From: a virus
Virus record (IMG/VR): IMGVR_UViG_3300001450_000375
Span: 1-21,937 of that record
Length of the DNA stretch: 21,937 bases
Strand: one strand, 5' to 3'
The position numbers and the translations under genes were made by a program. Shown piece after piece: positions 13,648 to 19,344 of this stretch. Below the pieces are notes generated by a model. The model worked only from the letters and a program-made list of their open reading frames with translations, had not been told where the DNA came from and did not search any database. Every line of letters begins with the position of its first letter. Positions within the stretch are counted from its first letter, which is position 1.

Positions 13648-13933
13648 ATAAATTACCCCACTCTTTATAATAAATTTTTTCTTTTAACTTTTCTTTCCAT
13701 TCCTCATTTATAGATTTATCTTTATGTGCCAAATCATGACATGATCTGCAAACTGGGAATAAATTATCAATCCTATTTAATCTGTTGTTTTTAACCCCAC
13801 CCATGCCTTTAGGTATTAAGTGGTGTATATCTACAGCTTGTTTTCTAAAGCACCCCCAACAGATGGGAATATGACTTTCATCATACCCCCAAAAGTCGGC
13901 AAATAGTTTTTTATAATTTTTTAAGGTTTTCAT
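13634..13933 (-). CDS. HNH endonuclease
   Basis: 99 residues from ATG 13933; a GTG at 13942 in the same frame is an alternative. It has a complete HNH treble clef: CWGC (C25, C28), DIHHLIPKGMGG (H37, H38), NRIDNLFPVC with N57, and CRSCHDLAH (C62, C65, H66). The four Cys bind structural zinc and the His residues cut DNA. Unlike packaging-associated HNH proteins, which lie beside terminases, this one sits in the recombination block between the Gln/Asn-rich protein and SSB. It could be a free-standing nicking enzyme. It overlaps the upstream gene by 23 bases. Confidence 0.87.
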   Translation of the reverse strand: MKTLKNYKKLFADFWGYDESHIPICWGCFRKQAVDIHHLIPKGMGGVKNNRLNRIDNLFPVCRSCHDLAHKDKSINEEWKEKLKEKIYYKEWGNLYDQK

Positions 13934-14396
13934 TAAAAGCACTCACAGCATTTTTTGTTAATTTTTCAATATCCTCGACACTAAAATGTCCAGAACCCAT
14001 AGACCTGCCAACAATACCAGTAACAAAAATATCCATTCTTTGGGTATCGCCTTTATTGAAACCATTATTTTGTTGTGGTGGTTGTGGTGAATTTAATGCT
14101 TGAATAGTTGGTGAGTTCCACCCACTATTATCAACAACATTTCCTAATGTTTGAGGTGCATTATTTTGCTGAACATTATTATCAGCAATTTGAACATCTT
14201 TAACATTAGTGTATTGGTTGCCATTTGCTGACGTTTTAACATTCATTACAGTATAATTGATAGCATCACCAGAATTGGGCATAGGGTTCATAACTACACC
14301 CCTATAGTACAATCTAGTTCCATCAATTAGATTTATTGAATAGTTAGGAACACCATCTTTAGTATTATCATAAATTTTATCTATTATATTAGCCAT
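13911..14396 (-). CDS. Two-domain early protein with Gln/Asn/Pro linker, unknown
   Basis: 161 residues. The N-terminal 65 residues look beta-rich (YSINLIDGTRLYYRGVVMNP, then INYTVMNVKTSANGNQ), followed by a flexible Gln/Asn/Pro linker (to about residue 115) and a conserved-looking C-terminus, MDIFVTGIVGRSMGSGHFS then VEDIEKLTKNAVSAF. I have seen the FVTGIVGRxMGSG...LTKxA pattern in other marine-phage replication regions but know no function. A short OB-like domain plus linker suggests a DNA-binding accessory protein. AGAGGG lies upstream of ATG 14396. Confidence 0.65.
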   Translation of the reverse strand: MANIIDKIYDNTKDGVPNYSINLIDGTRLYYRGVVMNPMPNSGDAINYTVMNVKTSANGNQYTNVKDVQIADNNVQQNNAPQTLGNVVDNSGWNSPTIQALNSPQPPQQNNGFNKGDTQRMDIFVTGIVGRSMGSGHFSVEDIEKLTKNAVSAFNENLKKL

Positions 14397-14404
14397 TTTA
14401 CCCT

Positions 14405-14710
14405 CTATTTATTTAGTACACTATAACCACGACCCTCAAGACATCTATTAACGAAGTCTGAACGAGTGTTTAATTTTGGACTTAACCACAATACTTTCCA
14501 CCTAAGATTATTATAGATGGTTTTACCTATGTTCCAACCAGAACTAGTCTGATCTTCAACTAGGCTTTTACAAGTAAAATAGTCATCATGAAATCTGTTC
14601 ATATCGCCTTTGATATTTGCAGATGATTTTCCCCTGCTATCTACTATTGGCATTGTAGAACACCCCCCTATAGACACCAGAACGAAAATTATTGAAATTG
14701 TTTTATACAT
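14405..14710 (-). CDS. Phage-encoded lipoprotein
   Basis: 101 residues from ATG 14710, preceded by the early box TTGGAGATCA. The N-terminus MYKTISIIFVLVSIGGCSTM is a lipoprotein signal: one Lys, a hydrophobic stretch, then the lipobox IGGC with the lipidated Cys at 17. The mature part contains two Cys (FTCKSL and NRCLEG) and ends RCLEGRGYSVLNK, like many small proteobacterial outer-membrane lipoproteins with a C-terminal Cys...GRGY. It is in the early block, far from lysis genes, so a spanin role is unlikely. Superinfection exclusion or another envelope change in the infected host is plausible but unproven. Confidence 0.8.
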   Translation of the reverse strand: MYKTISIIFVLVSIGGCSTMPIVDSRGKSSANIKGDMNRFHDDYFTCKSLVEDQTSSGWNIGKTIYNNLRWKVLWLSPKLNTRSDFVNRCLEGRGYSVLNK

Positions 14711-14761
14711 TTTTTTGATCTCCAAATCATTATTAAACCTACATTATTTTTTTGGTTAAAT

Positions 14762-14854
14762 CTACAAAAAAAACATTATTAGACAAAAACCTATAGTTAC
14801 AAAAACCATACATTCCAAAAGAAAAACACCATAATTTTTAAGAATATTAATCAT
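14762..14854 (-). CDS. 30-residue single-pass membrane peptide
   Basis: A short frame from ATG 14854 to TAG 14762: MINILKNYGVFLLEC, then a continuous hydrophobic run MVFVTIGFCLIMFFL. AGAGGT lies seven bases before the ATG, and the start overlaps the upstream stop as ATGA, so it should be coupled to that gene. The whole peptide is one short cytoplasmic end plus one transmembrane helix. It precedes the lipoprotein gene, so the two could act together at the envelope. The coding call rests on the ribosome site and hydrophobic pattern, not on homology. Confidence 0.6.
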   Translation of the reverse strand: MINILKNYGVFLLECMVFVTIGFCLIMFFL

Positions 14855-15048
14855 TTTGTTACCTCTTTAATCATAACAATTTTATCAAAACTTAAATTAT
14901 GGTCTATATATGCTTGGTCTTTAAGTTCATATTTTTCACATTCTCTATCTGGATAATCAGCAGTATTTACAGTTTTTAAAACACTTTTAGTTTTAACACC
15001 TTTGCCATTGTTCCAGACAAACCAAGATATTTTCCAAGTTCTTTCCAT
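14851..15048 (-). CDS. Hypothetical 65-residue protein
   Basis: Begins MERTWKISWFVWNNGKGVKT and looks like a small beta fold (alternating strands with a Trp-rich start), then ECEKYELKDQAYIDHNLSFD and a final strand KIVMIKEVTK. No family recognised. It starts in a TAATG overlap with the upstream gene and its stop overlaps the 30-residue membrane peptide start. Confidence 0.6.
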   Translation of the reverse strand: MERTWKISWFVWNNGKGVKTKSVLKTVNTADYPDRECEKYELKDQAYIDHNLSFDKIVMIKEVTK

Positions 15049-15284
15049 TAATTTTCCCCTTTTAATTTTTCTAATACTAATTTATTTAGATTATATCTAA
15101 TCCCATAGATTAAATTTAGTTCTGCTTTTTCTTTATCTTTGTCTAGTTGCTCTTTATTGATTTCTCTAGCTTGATTAAGCATTTCTGAATACTCCTTAAC
15201 CAAACCATAATATTGAGCCACAGACATATTCAGAACCCTAGCAGTATAAAGTTCTGTATTTCCAATTTTTGGTAGATTATTCAT
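15048..15284 (-). CDS. Hypothetical 78-residue charged helical protein
   Basis: The first part, MNNLPKIGNTELYTARVLNM then SVAQYYGLVKEYSEML, resembles a short DNA-binding-like helical segment. The rest is a charged helix (REINKEQLDKDKEKAELNLI) likely to form a coiled coil. TAATG junctions on both sides couple it to the OB-fold-like gene upstream and the small beta protein downstream. Function unknown. Confidence 0.58.
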   Translation of the reverse strand: MNNLPKIGNTELYTARVLNMSVAQYYGLVKEYSEMLNQAREINKEQLDKDKEKAELNLIYGIRYNLNKLVLEKLKGEN

Positions 15285-16273
15285 TAGTTTGCTCCCTTAA
15301 TAATATCACCATTATTATCGACATTAAGACTTTTAAGAACCTTAATTCTTTCTAGTCTAGTTTGCTTAATACATAGCTTTTCAAAGTTCATAGGTCTGTA
15401 TTTGTTATGCTCTTTGACCTTACCAGTAACTACAATCTTATGATTTTCTTTTACTGGTGAGTTCCATTCTAATCTGTTCTTATCAGCTAAATCAGCAGAA
15501 CCTTTATAGACAAAGATGTTTCCATCATTATCTGACATTGTGTAAATGTTGACATAATTCCATTGTGTAGAATAACCAGTAATTTTATTAACAGTTAATT
15601 CAACTTCAACCTTATCGCCAACATTACCAACAAAGTTTGTTTTCTTAGCTTGTTGAATGGCTTTACCTTTCCAACCTTTAGTAACTAAAGAAATGATTTT
15701 AGCTTTTTGAAAAAGTGTTCTTTTCATTTTATGCAATTCATTTTCTTTTAGTTTATTTGCCAAAAACTTTTTTTCTTTAAAGTTCATTAAACTATCTTTG
15801 GATATTTGCATTTTTGTTTCTAGTGCAATATTAAAGAAACCTCTTAGCTTATGCTTACTTTCCCAAGAAAATCTATCTGACATTTTACGAACCCATGCAA
15901 TATCGTCTTTGATTTTCTCGTATCTGATTTTTTCAGATTTTTCTTCTGCAATTTCTTCTGGGGTTCTAAAGTCATAAGGGTTTTGTTTACTAGGCTCTTT
16001 AGCTAAATAAAGACCATTAATAACCCTTTGTTTTTTACAAAATGCTTTAGCCTTTTCTTGGGCATTATGAAAGTCAATCGCAAGGTTTACAAGATGTTGG
16101 GTTTTATATTCAACCCTAGCTATAGGAACACCACCCTCTGCTTTACCCCATACTGTTTCTTTCCAGTTAGCATAAAGAGAATATAATTTATCTTCCTTAC
16201 CCAAACCAACAAAAAGAGATGTGATAGTATCACACCCCCCAACAAAATCTTTTGCCATTTCTAAATTGTTCAT
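15284..16273 (-). CDS. Large early protein with a C-terminal OB-fold-like domain
   Basis: 329 residues from ATG 16273, which follows a GGGGGTGG box; a GTG at 16279 is in frame. The N-terminal 200 residues are helical and basic (RFSWESKHKLRGFFNIALET, LHKMKRTLFQKAKIISLVTK). The C-terminal part reads VGDKVEVELTVNKITGY, then DNDGNIFVYKGSA and IVVTGKVKEHNKYRPMNFEK. That order (GD-V, D-DGN-F-Y, then G-VK-H--Y) is a pattern I associate with an OB-like domain in several phage proteins. It suggests a nucleic-acid-binding role in early replication or recombination. The exact function is unknown. Confidence 0.65.
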   Translation of the reverse strand: MNNLEMAKDFVGGCDTITSLFVGLGKEDKLYSLYANWKETVWGKAEGGVPIARVEYKTQHLVNLAIDFHNAQEKAKAFCKKQRVINGLYLAKEPSKQNPYDFRTPEEIAEEKSEKIRYEKIKDDIAWVRKMSDRFSWESKHKLRGFFNIALETKMQISKDSLMNFKEKKFLANKLKENELHKMKRTLFQKAKIISLVTKGWKGKAIQQAKKTNFVGNVGDKVEVELTVNKITGYSTQWNYVNIYTMSDNDGNIFVYKGSADLADKNRLEWNSPVKENHKIVVTGKVKEHNKYRPMNFEKLCIKQTRLERIKVLKSLNVDNNGDIIKGAN

Positions 16274-16282
16274 ATCCACCCC

Positions 16283-16474
16283 CTATTTATGTGAAACATT
16301 GTTGGTTTCGATCATCTTTTTGATCTTATGACAAGCAACCCCAATAGCTTTAAGTTCGTTGTCTAATTCAAAATTTTTAAGAAATGGGTAATCCAGATCA
16401 TAGATTATTTTTTCAATATCTGAAATTTTGTAGTGCATATCTATATTTTTTTTTGTGTTAGTTAAATTTGTCAT
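16283..16474 (-). CDS. Hypothetical 63-residue early protein
   Basis: Starts at ATG 16474, with TTGGAGATCAAA immediately upstream; the frame runs back to the TTG of that box at 16486. The product (MTNLTNTKKNIDMHYKISDI, then EKIIYDLDYPFLKNF) is helical with a conserved-looking ACHKIKKMIE near the end. No motif. It is the second gene after the early promoter region. Confidence 0.55.
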   Translation of the reverse strand: MTNLTNTKKNIDMHYKISDIEKIIYDLDYPFLKNFELDNELKAIGVACHKIKKMIETNNVSHK

Positions 16475-16499
16475 TTTGATCTCCAATTTATTATTATTA

Positions 16500-16721
16500 T
16501 TATTTATTAGCTACTGCAATTCCTGCATGATAAAGAGCATACAATTTTGTATTTGGAACTTTGCCATACTTTGTATAACCATCAGTATAACCATTTAAAG
16601 CAAACTTATAACCACTTTGAAAAGTAGCTGATGTAGTTCCAAGACCATGTAAATCCATTGGATTTTGTGTAATTGCATGGTCATAAACTCTTTGTACATC
16701 TTTGTTTGTAATCTTTTTCAT
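16500..16721 (-). CDS. First early gene: hypothetical 73-residue protein
   Basis: Starts at ATG 16721, six bases after GGAG in the box TTGGAGATTAGT; the TTG of that box at 16733 is in frame but not the likely start. The product contains NPMDLHGLGTTSATFQSGYK and FALNGYTDGYTKYG, giving Gly-Tyr repeats and mixed helices. No family recognised. As the first gene behind the divergent control region it should be expressed earliest, so a host takeover or regulatory role is possible. Confidence 0.58.
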   Translation of the reverse strand: MKKITNKDVQRVYDHAITQNPMDLHGLGTTSATFQSGYKFALNGYTDGYTKYGKVPNTKLYALYHAGIAVANK

Positions 16722-16743
16722 ACTAATCTCCAATAACTAATCT

Positions 16744-16773
16744 TAATAACCTAATATTTATTCTAGGTTATTA
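16744..16773 (-). promoter_or_regulatory. Perfect inverted repeat in the early leader (operator or leader hairpin)
   Basis: TAATAACCTA, a 10-base spacer, then TAGGTTATTA: perfect 10-base arms whose centres are 20 bases apart, two DNA turns. It lies between the candidate early promoter and ATG 16721. It fits a dimeric repressor site. It could also fold as a hairpin in the leader RNA. Confidence 0.6.
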
Positions 16774-16838
16774 CAAGTGCTTTTTTAACTTTTTTTAAAT
16801 TATTTTCAAACTATTGTTAATTATGGCTTTATTTGATA

Positions 16839-16849
16839 CTATCTGATAG
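16839..16849 (-). promoter_or_regulatory. Short palindrome at the predicted transcription start
   Basis: CTATCTGATAG is a perfect 5-base dyad around one T. It begins seven bases downstream of the minus-strand -10 box, so it overlaps the likely start of transcription. This is a good operator position, though palindromes of this length can arise by chance. Confidence 0.4.
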
Positions 16850-16855
16850 AAAGTA

Positions 16856-16884
16856 ATTATACTCTGATCTCCAATCGTTGTATA
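16856..16884 (-). promoter_or_regulatory. Sigma70-like early promoter
   Basis: On the minus strand TATACA (16879-16884, four of six matches to the -35 consensus) is followed after 17 bases by a perfect TATAAT (16856-16861). Transcription would start near 16849 and run into the early block. The spacer carries an extra copy of the early ribosome-binding box (16866-16874) with no start codon after it. Confidence 0.6.
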
Positions 16885-16889
16885 AATAG

Positions 16890-16968
16890 GGGGTAAATTA
16901 TTATTTCTTTGATGTACTTAAATAAATCGCAGTATTTATAGGAAGTGAAACAGAAGTAGGTTTACCCC
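16890..16968 (+). promoter_or_regulatory. Inverted pair GGGGTAAA / TTTACCCC before the nuclease start
   Basis: GGGGTAAA at 16890-16897 can pair with TTTACCCC at 16961-16968, the latter ending two bases before ATG 16971. If a plus transcript starts upstream of 16890, pairing would close the initiation region of the nuclease gene. The pair could also be a protein site. No convincing plus-strand promoter was identified; TTGATG at 16909 with TATTTA downstream is a weak candidate. Confidence 0.4.
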
Positions 16969-16970
16969 TT

Positions 16971-17333
16971 ATGACTAAAGAATCAGACATTCAAATAGCT
17001 TGTAATCAATATCTAAACATCTTAGCTAATACCTATTATTTCCGTCATTTTCATGTGCCAAATGAGGGTAAAAGGTCTATTTCATATCATGCTAAAATGA
17101 AGAAAATGGGTTTGAAATCTGGCTGTCCAGACATAGTTGTTGAGTATCCACAAGGTAGGGTTTTATATATCGAACTTAAAAACGAAAAGGGTAGATTATC
17201 TGATAATCAAAAATTGTGGGCAGTACAATCTAAAGGACTAGGAACACCTCACTTTATAGTCAAGGGGGGTTTAACCGAATGTTTAGACCAAGTAAAACAA
17301 ATCATTGAAACAAACATTCCCATGAGGTGTTGA
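16971..17333 (+). CDS. VRR-NUC family nuclease
   Basis: 120 residues, the usual size for a stand-alone phage VRR-NUC protein of the PD-(D/E)XK superfamily. Motifs: HVPNEGKRS (28-36), MGLKSGCPDIVV with D54, YIELKNEKGRLSDNQK with E68-x-K70, and a final strand PHFIVKGGL. This family includes Holliday-junction or flap-type nucleases. It is the only plus-strand gene in the window. ATG 16971 is the only start in frame after a TAG; the nearest purine-rich box (AAGTAGG) is about 11 bases away, so initiation may be weak. It ends before a plus-strand terminator. A role in resolving replication intermediates is likely, with separate timing from its neighbours. Confidence 0.9.
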   Translation: MTKESDIQIACNQYLNILANTYYFRHFHVPNEGKRSISYHAKMKKMGLKSGCPDIVVEYPQGRVLYIELKNEKGRLSDNQKLWAVQSKGLGTPHFIVKGGLTECLDQVKQIIETNIPMRC

Positions 17334-17381
17334 GGATTGCCTAGTACACTTTATCCTTCTAGTGGGCAAAAGTCGCTGTAC

Positions 17382-17420
17382 TGCCCTTAAATAGCCCTTA
17401 AAGGGCATCTTATTTTTTCT
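17382..17420 (+). terminator. Terminator after the VRR-NUC gene
   Basis: TGCCCTT (17382-17388) pairs with AAGGGCA (17401-17407), and TTTTTT follows at 17413-17418 on the plus strand. An alternative partner, GGGCA at 17364-17368, could compete for the left arm. In the minus direction the same dyad is not followed by a T-run, so late minus-strand transcripts may read through. Confidence 0.55.
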
Positions 17421-17520
17421 TTCTGTTTCTATATGTTAACTTTTTCATTGCTGAATTTTTCATTAATTTACCATTAGGCATATAATGATACCCCTTGGGT
17501 GCTTTTTTTCTTTTAGCCAT
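17410..17520 (-). CDS. 36-residue basic protein (GYHYMPNGKLMK motif)
   Basis: A short frame from ATG 17520 to TAA 17410 giving MAKRKKAPKGYHYMPNGKL then MKNSAMKKLTYRNRKKK. The GYHYMPxGxLM motif recurs in small proteins of marine phages, which is why I believe it is coding. It shares TAATG with the upstream gene and is the last gene before the inverted nuclease cassette. Function unknown; the high charge suggests nucleic-acid or membrane-surface binding. Confidence 0.62.
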   Translation of the reverse strand: MAKRKKAPKGYHYMPNGKLMKNSAMKKLTYRNRKKK

Positions 17521-17705
17521 TATTTTTTCTTCTTCTTAACTGGCTTTTTCTTTTTTTTCATAGGCTTAGATTTCATTCCATATCCTTTGTGCATTTCTTG
17601 TTCCTTTCTTTGTTTATTGTGTAGTGTCGTTACATGAAGATTATAAAAATAATTTCCAATCTTATTAAAAAACTTAGCTAATGTTAGCCAATGCCACAAC
17701 ATCAT
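17520..17705 (-). CDS. 61-residue protein with Lys-rich tail downstream of holin
   Basis: Starts at ATG 17705 (a second ATG at 17702 is adjacent) in an ATGA overlap with the holin gene. The N-terminus MMLWHWLTLAKFFNKIGNYF is amphipathic and aromatic; the C-terminus HKGYGMKSKPM is followed by runs of Lys. The KGYGM...MKKKKK ending is common in small marine-phage proteins. Coupling to the holin suggests a lysis accessory, perhaps membrane-associated, but it lacks the features of a spanin. Confidence 0.6.
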   Translation of the reverse strand: MMLWHWLTLAKFFNKIGNYFYNLHVTTLHNKQRKEQEMHKGYGMKSKPMKKKKKPVKKKKK

Positions 17706-18109
17706 TTTTTCATATTCTCCCTTGCAACACCTTTTGACTTCTCAAAACTTCTCATTCCACCCAATCCCAATAACGAAAGTGTTAAAGTCATAAGTTCAGA
17801 AGTGGCTAATTTTGGTAAAGCTATTTCTGGCAACCATATTGCTGTTGCCCATTCAGCTATAGGCATTATAAAAAATTGTGTTAATAGACCTAATGCACAA
17901 ATCCACATTATAGCAGGTCTTGCACCTGCCACAAATAAACTAGGGTGTTTAGCTTGTGCTGTATTAGCTTCAATTTGACCTTTTGCCAATTCTTGAGCAT
18001 GACGAGATGCTAATGTTGCCAAGTCGTGAGCCAACTTATTTTTTTGGTCTTTATCTTCTATAAACTTACCAACTAATTTTGATACTGGTGCTATTAGTGA
18101 TGTTAACAT
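17702..18109 (-). CDS. Holin, 3TM family
   Basis: 135 residues, matching the Holin_3TMs family seen in alphaproteobacterial phages and gene transfer agents. An N-terminal amphipathic helix (LIAPVSKLVGKFIEDKDQ) and charged stalk (HAQELAKGQIEANTAQAKHP) precede the family signature HPSLFVAGARPAIMWICALG (55-74). Membrane segments lie at about 66-84 and 103-120, and the protein ends with GLGGMRSFEKSKGV. It permeabilises the inner membrane at lysis to release the endolysin. It follows the lysozyme gene by about 45 bases. Confidence 0.9.
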   Translation of the reverse strand: MLTSLIAPVSKLVGKFIEDKDQKNKLAHDLATLASRHAQELAKGQIEANTAQAKHPSLFVAGARPAIMWICALGLLTQFFIMPIAEWATAIWLPEIALPKLATSELMTLTLSLLGLGGMRSFEKSKGVARENMKK

Positions 18110-18153
18110 TTTATAACCCTTTCTCCAGGTAAATACCCTTATAAATCAATGAC

Positions 18154-18588
18154 TTAGATACTTTTCCTCATCTTCTGTATCAACCTATCCCATCTGTTTG
18201 TAGTCTGATTATATGCTCTACTATCTTTCATTTCAACAATAGCTTTTTCAATATCATTATCTTGCAATGCTTTTTTAAATTTCTTGAACTGGTTTAGCTT
18301 TGGCAAACCTAATTGAAATGACATATGAGTTACACATTCTTTAACATTATCGTCTAAATCCATACCTTCATAAAAGGTTTCAGCATCTTGAATGGATACA
18401 CCTAAATCTAAAACAAATAGTTCTGTTGCTCTTTGTTCTGTTATTGGGTTCATTAGTTCTTCTTTTTCATCATCTTTTATCAAATGCCCACAACCTATTG
18501 TCCAAAAACCTAAATGATCTTGGTAAGGCTCTAGCACCAAATGACCTTCTTCCCTCATTATATCGTCTTTTAAACTCTCTAAATCCAT
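18154..18588 (-). CDS. Endolysin, GH24 lysozyme
   Basis: 144 residues, close to phage T4-type lysozymes. The catalytic region reads MREEGHLVLEPYQDHLGFWT followed by IGCGHL: E14 is the acid, D24 and T30 the partners of the E-(8)-D-(5)-T triad. The E to D distance is one residue longer than usual. Conserved helices follow (ITEQRATELFVLDLGVSIQD). No signal peptide or SAR helix is present, so export depends on the holin encoded next. It cuts peptidoglycan glycan strands. It shares TAATG with the upstream EF-hand membrane protein gene. Confidence 0.9.
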   Translation of the reverse strand: MDLESLKDDIMREEGHLVLEPYQDHLGFWTIGCGHLIKDDEKEELMNPITEQRATELFVLDLGVSIQDAETFYEGMDLDDNVKECVTHMSFQLGLPKLNQFKKFKKALQDNDIEKAIVEMKDSRAYNQTTNRWDRLIQKMRKSI

Positions 18589-18917
18589 TATTTAACCCCA
18601 TTCTTTTTAGCCATTTGATTAAACCCTATAAAAGAACCAATAACACCCATGTTTGATAATACCCATATTTCAGCAATGCCAGATAAATGGTCTATTCTTT
18701 CCATAGGCAATAATGGTGTCATTAATACAATTATAAAAATAGTTACAGATAAAGCACTAAACCAAACTAAATATCTTTGTTGATCTTCTTTTTTATCTCT
18801 ATTTTCTAATAAAATAAGTTTTTCACGCATTTCAAACTCTTGATCTGAAATTATATTATCCCCATTAGTATCTAGTTCTTCAAACTTTGAACCCTTTTGT
18901 AATTTCTTCTGTGTCAT
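18588..18917 (-). CDS. EF-hand protein with two membrane segments
   Basis: 109 residues. A canonical EF-hand loop, DTNGDNIISDQE, occupies 16-27 with ligands D16, N18, D20, S24 and E27. A charged helix follows, then membrane segments at about 51-70 (VWFSALSVTIFIIVLMTPLL) and 82-100. Proteins with this order occur near lysis genes in marine phages. Calcium binding is predicted, function is not known; sensing ions in the lysis system is a speculation. It is coupled to the lysozyme (TAATG) and to the upstream membrane gene (ATGA). Confidence 0.75.
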   Translation of the reverse strand: MTQKKLQKGSKFEELDTNGDNIISDQEFEMREKLILLENRDKKEDQQRYLVWFSALSVTIFIIVLMTPLLPMERIDHLSGIAEIWVLSNMGVIGSFIGFNQMAKKNGVK

Positions 18918-19138
18918 TTCATAACCTCATTTAATCCAAAAACTTCAAAAATCATAAAGGTAAAAAACAATAATAAAATTCCACCTGCTATCAGTTTACC
19001 AGAAAAATTAGTTGAGCCTATTTTTATTGCTACAAATTCATTTCCTAAAATTCTTAAAATTAATTCAAAACTATTATCATTTATTTTTAAATCTAATGGT
19101 TTTTCATACATTTTATCTACATCTAATTTTTTTTCCAT
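18914..19138 (-). CDS. Small single-pass membrane protein
   Basis: 74 residues. A charged N-terminal half (MEKKLDVDKMYEKPLDLKIN) is followed by a strand-like ILGNEFVAIKIGS, then a C-terminal transmembrane helix at about 49-67 (LIAGGILLLFFTFMIFEVFG). It is coupled on both sides: TAATG with the upstream gene and ATGA with the EF-hand gene. No family recognised; it may be part of the lysis or envelope set. Confidence 0.62.
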   Translation of the reverse strand: MEKKLDVDKMYEKPLDLKINDNSFELILRILGNEFVAIKIGSTNFSGKLIAGGILLLFFTFMIFEVFGLNEVMK

Positions 19139-19344
19139 TAGTATACCTTTACTTTATCACTATCTATTTGAGGAACTAATTTACAAATACATTTATATGT
19201 TTCTGAACCATCTTTTGACATAAAATTTTGATCGCTTAACTTTTCTGCATAATAACTACAATCATTAACAGATTTAAAATAAATTGTTGAAGCATTTTTT
19301 TCACTTGGTTGCATAGCACAATATAATAAAAATGCAGTTATCAT
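19138..19344 (-). CDS. Small Cys-containing exported or membrane-linked protein
   Basis: 68 residues. The N-terminus MITAFLLYCAMQ is short and hydrophobic, then STIYFKSVNDCSYYAEKLSD, CICKLVPQ and the ending DSDKVKVY. The order FKSxxDCxYYA...C-C...VKVY recurs in my memory of marine phage proteins near lysis genes. Four Cys residues suggest disulphides in the periplasm. The function is unknown. It overlaps the upstream gene by ATGA. Confidence 0.62.
   Translation of the reverse strand: MITAFLLYCAMQPSEKNASTIYFKSVNDCSYYAEKLSDQNFMSKDGSETYKCICKLVPQIDSDKVKVY

Noticed and set aside
14405-14710. Outer spanin
   Set aside because: It is far from the holin and lysozyme genes, lacks an inner-spanin partner, and has a Cys-containing globular domain instead of a short Pro-rich or coiled one.
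16500-16733. TTG starts giving MEI- or MEIK- N-termini for five early genes
   Set aside because: In each case the TTG is part of the TTGGAGAT ribosome-binding box and an ATG follows at proper spacing.
17334-17409. Possible attachment site or small RNA made of overlapping dyads (AGTACA/TGTACT, GGGCA/TGCCC)
   Set aside because: No integrase is present and the region is explained by the nuclease terminator; the outer dyads are short.
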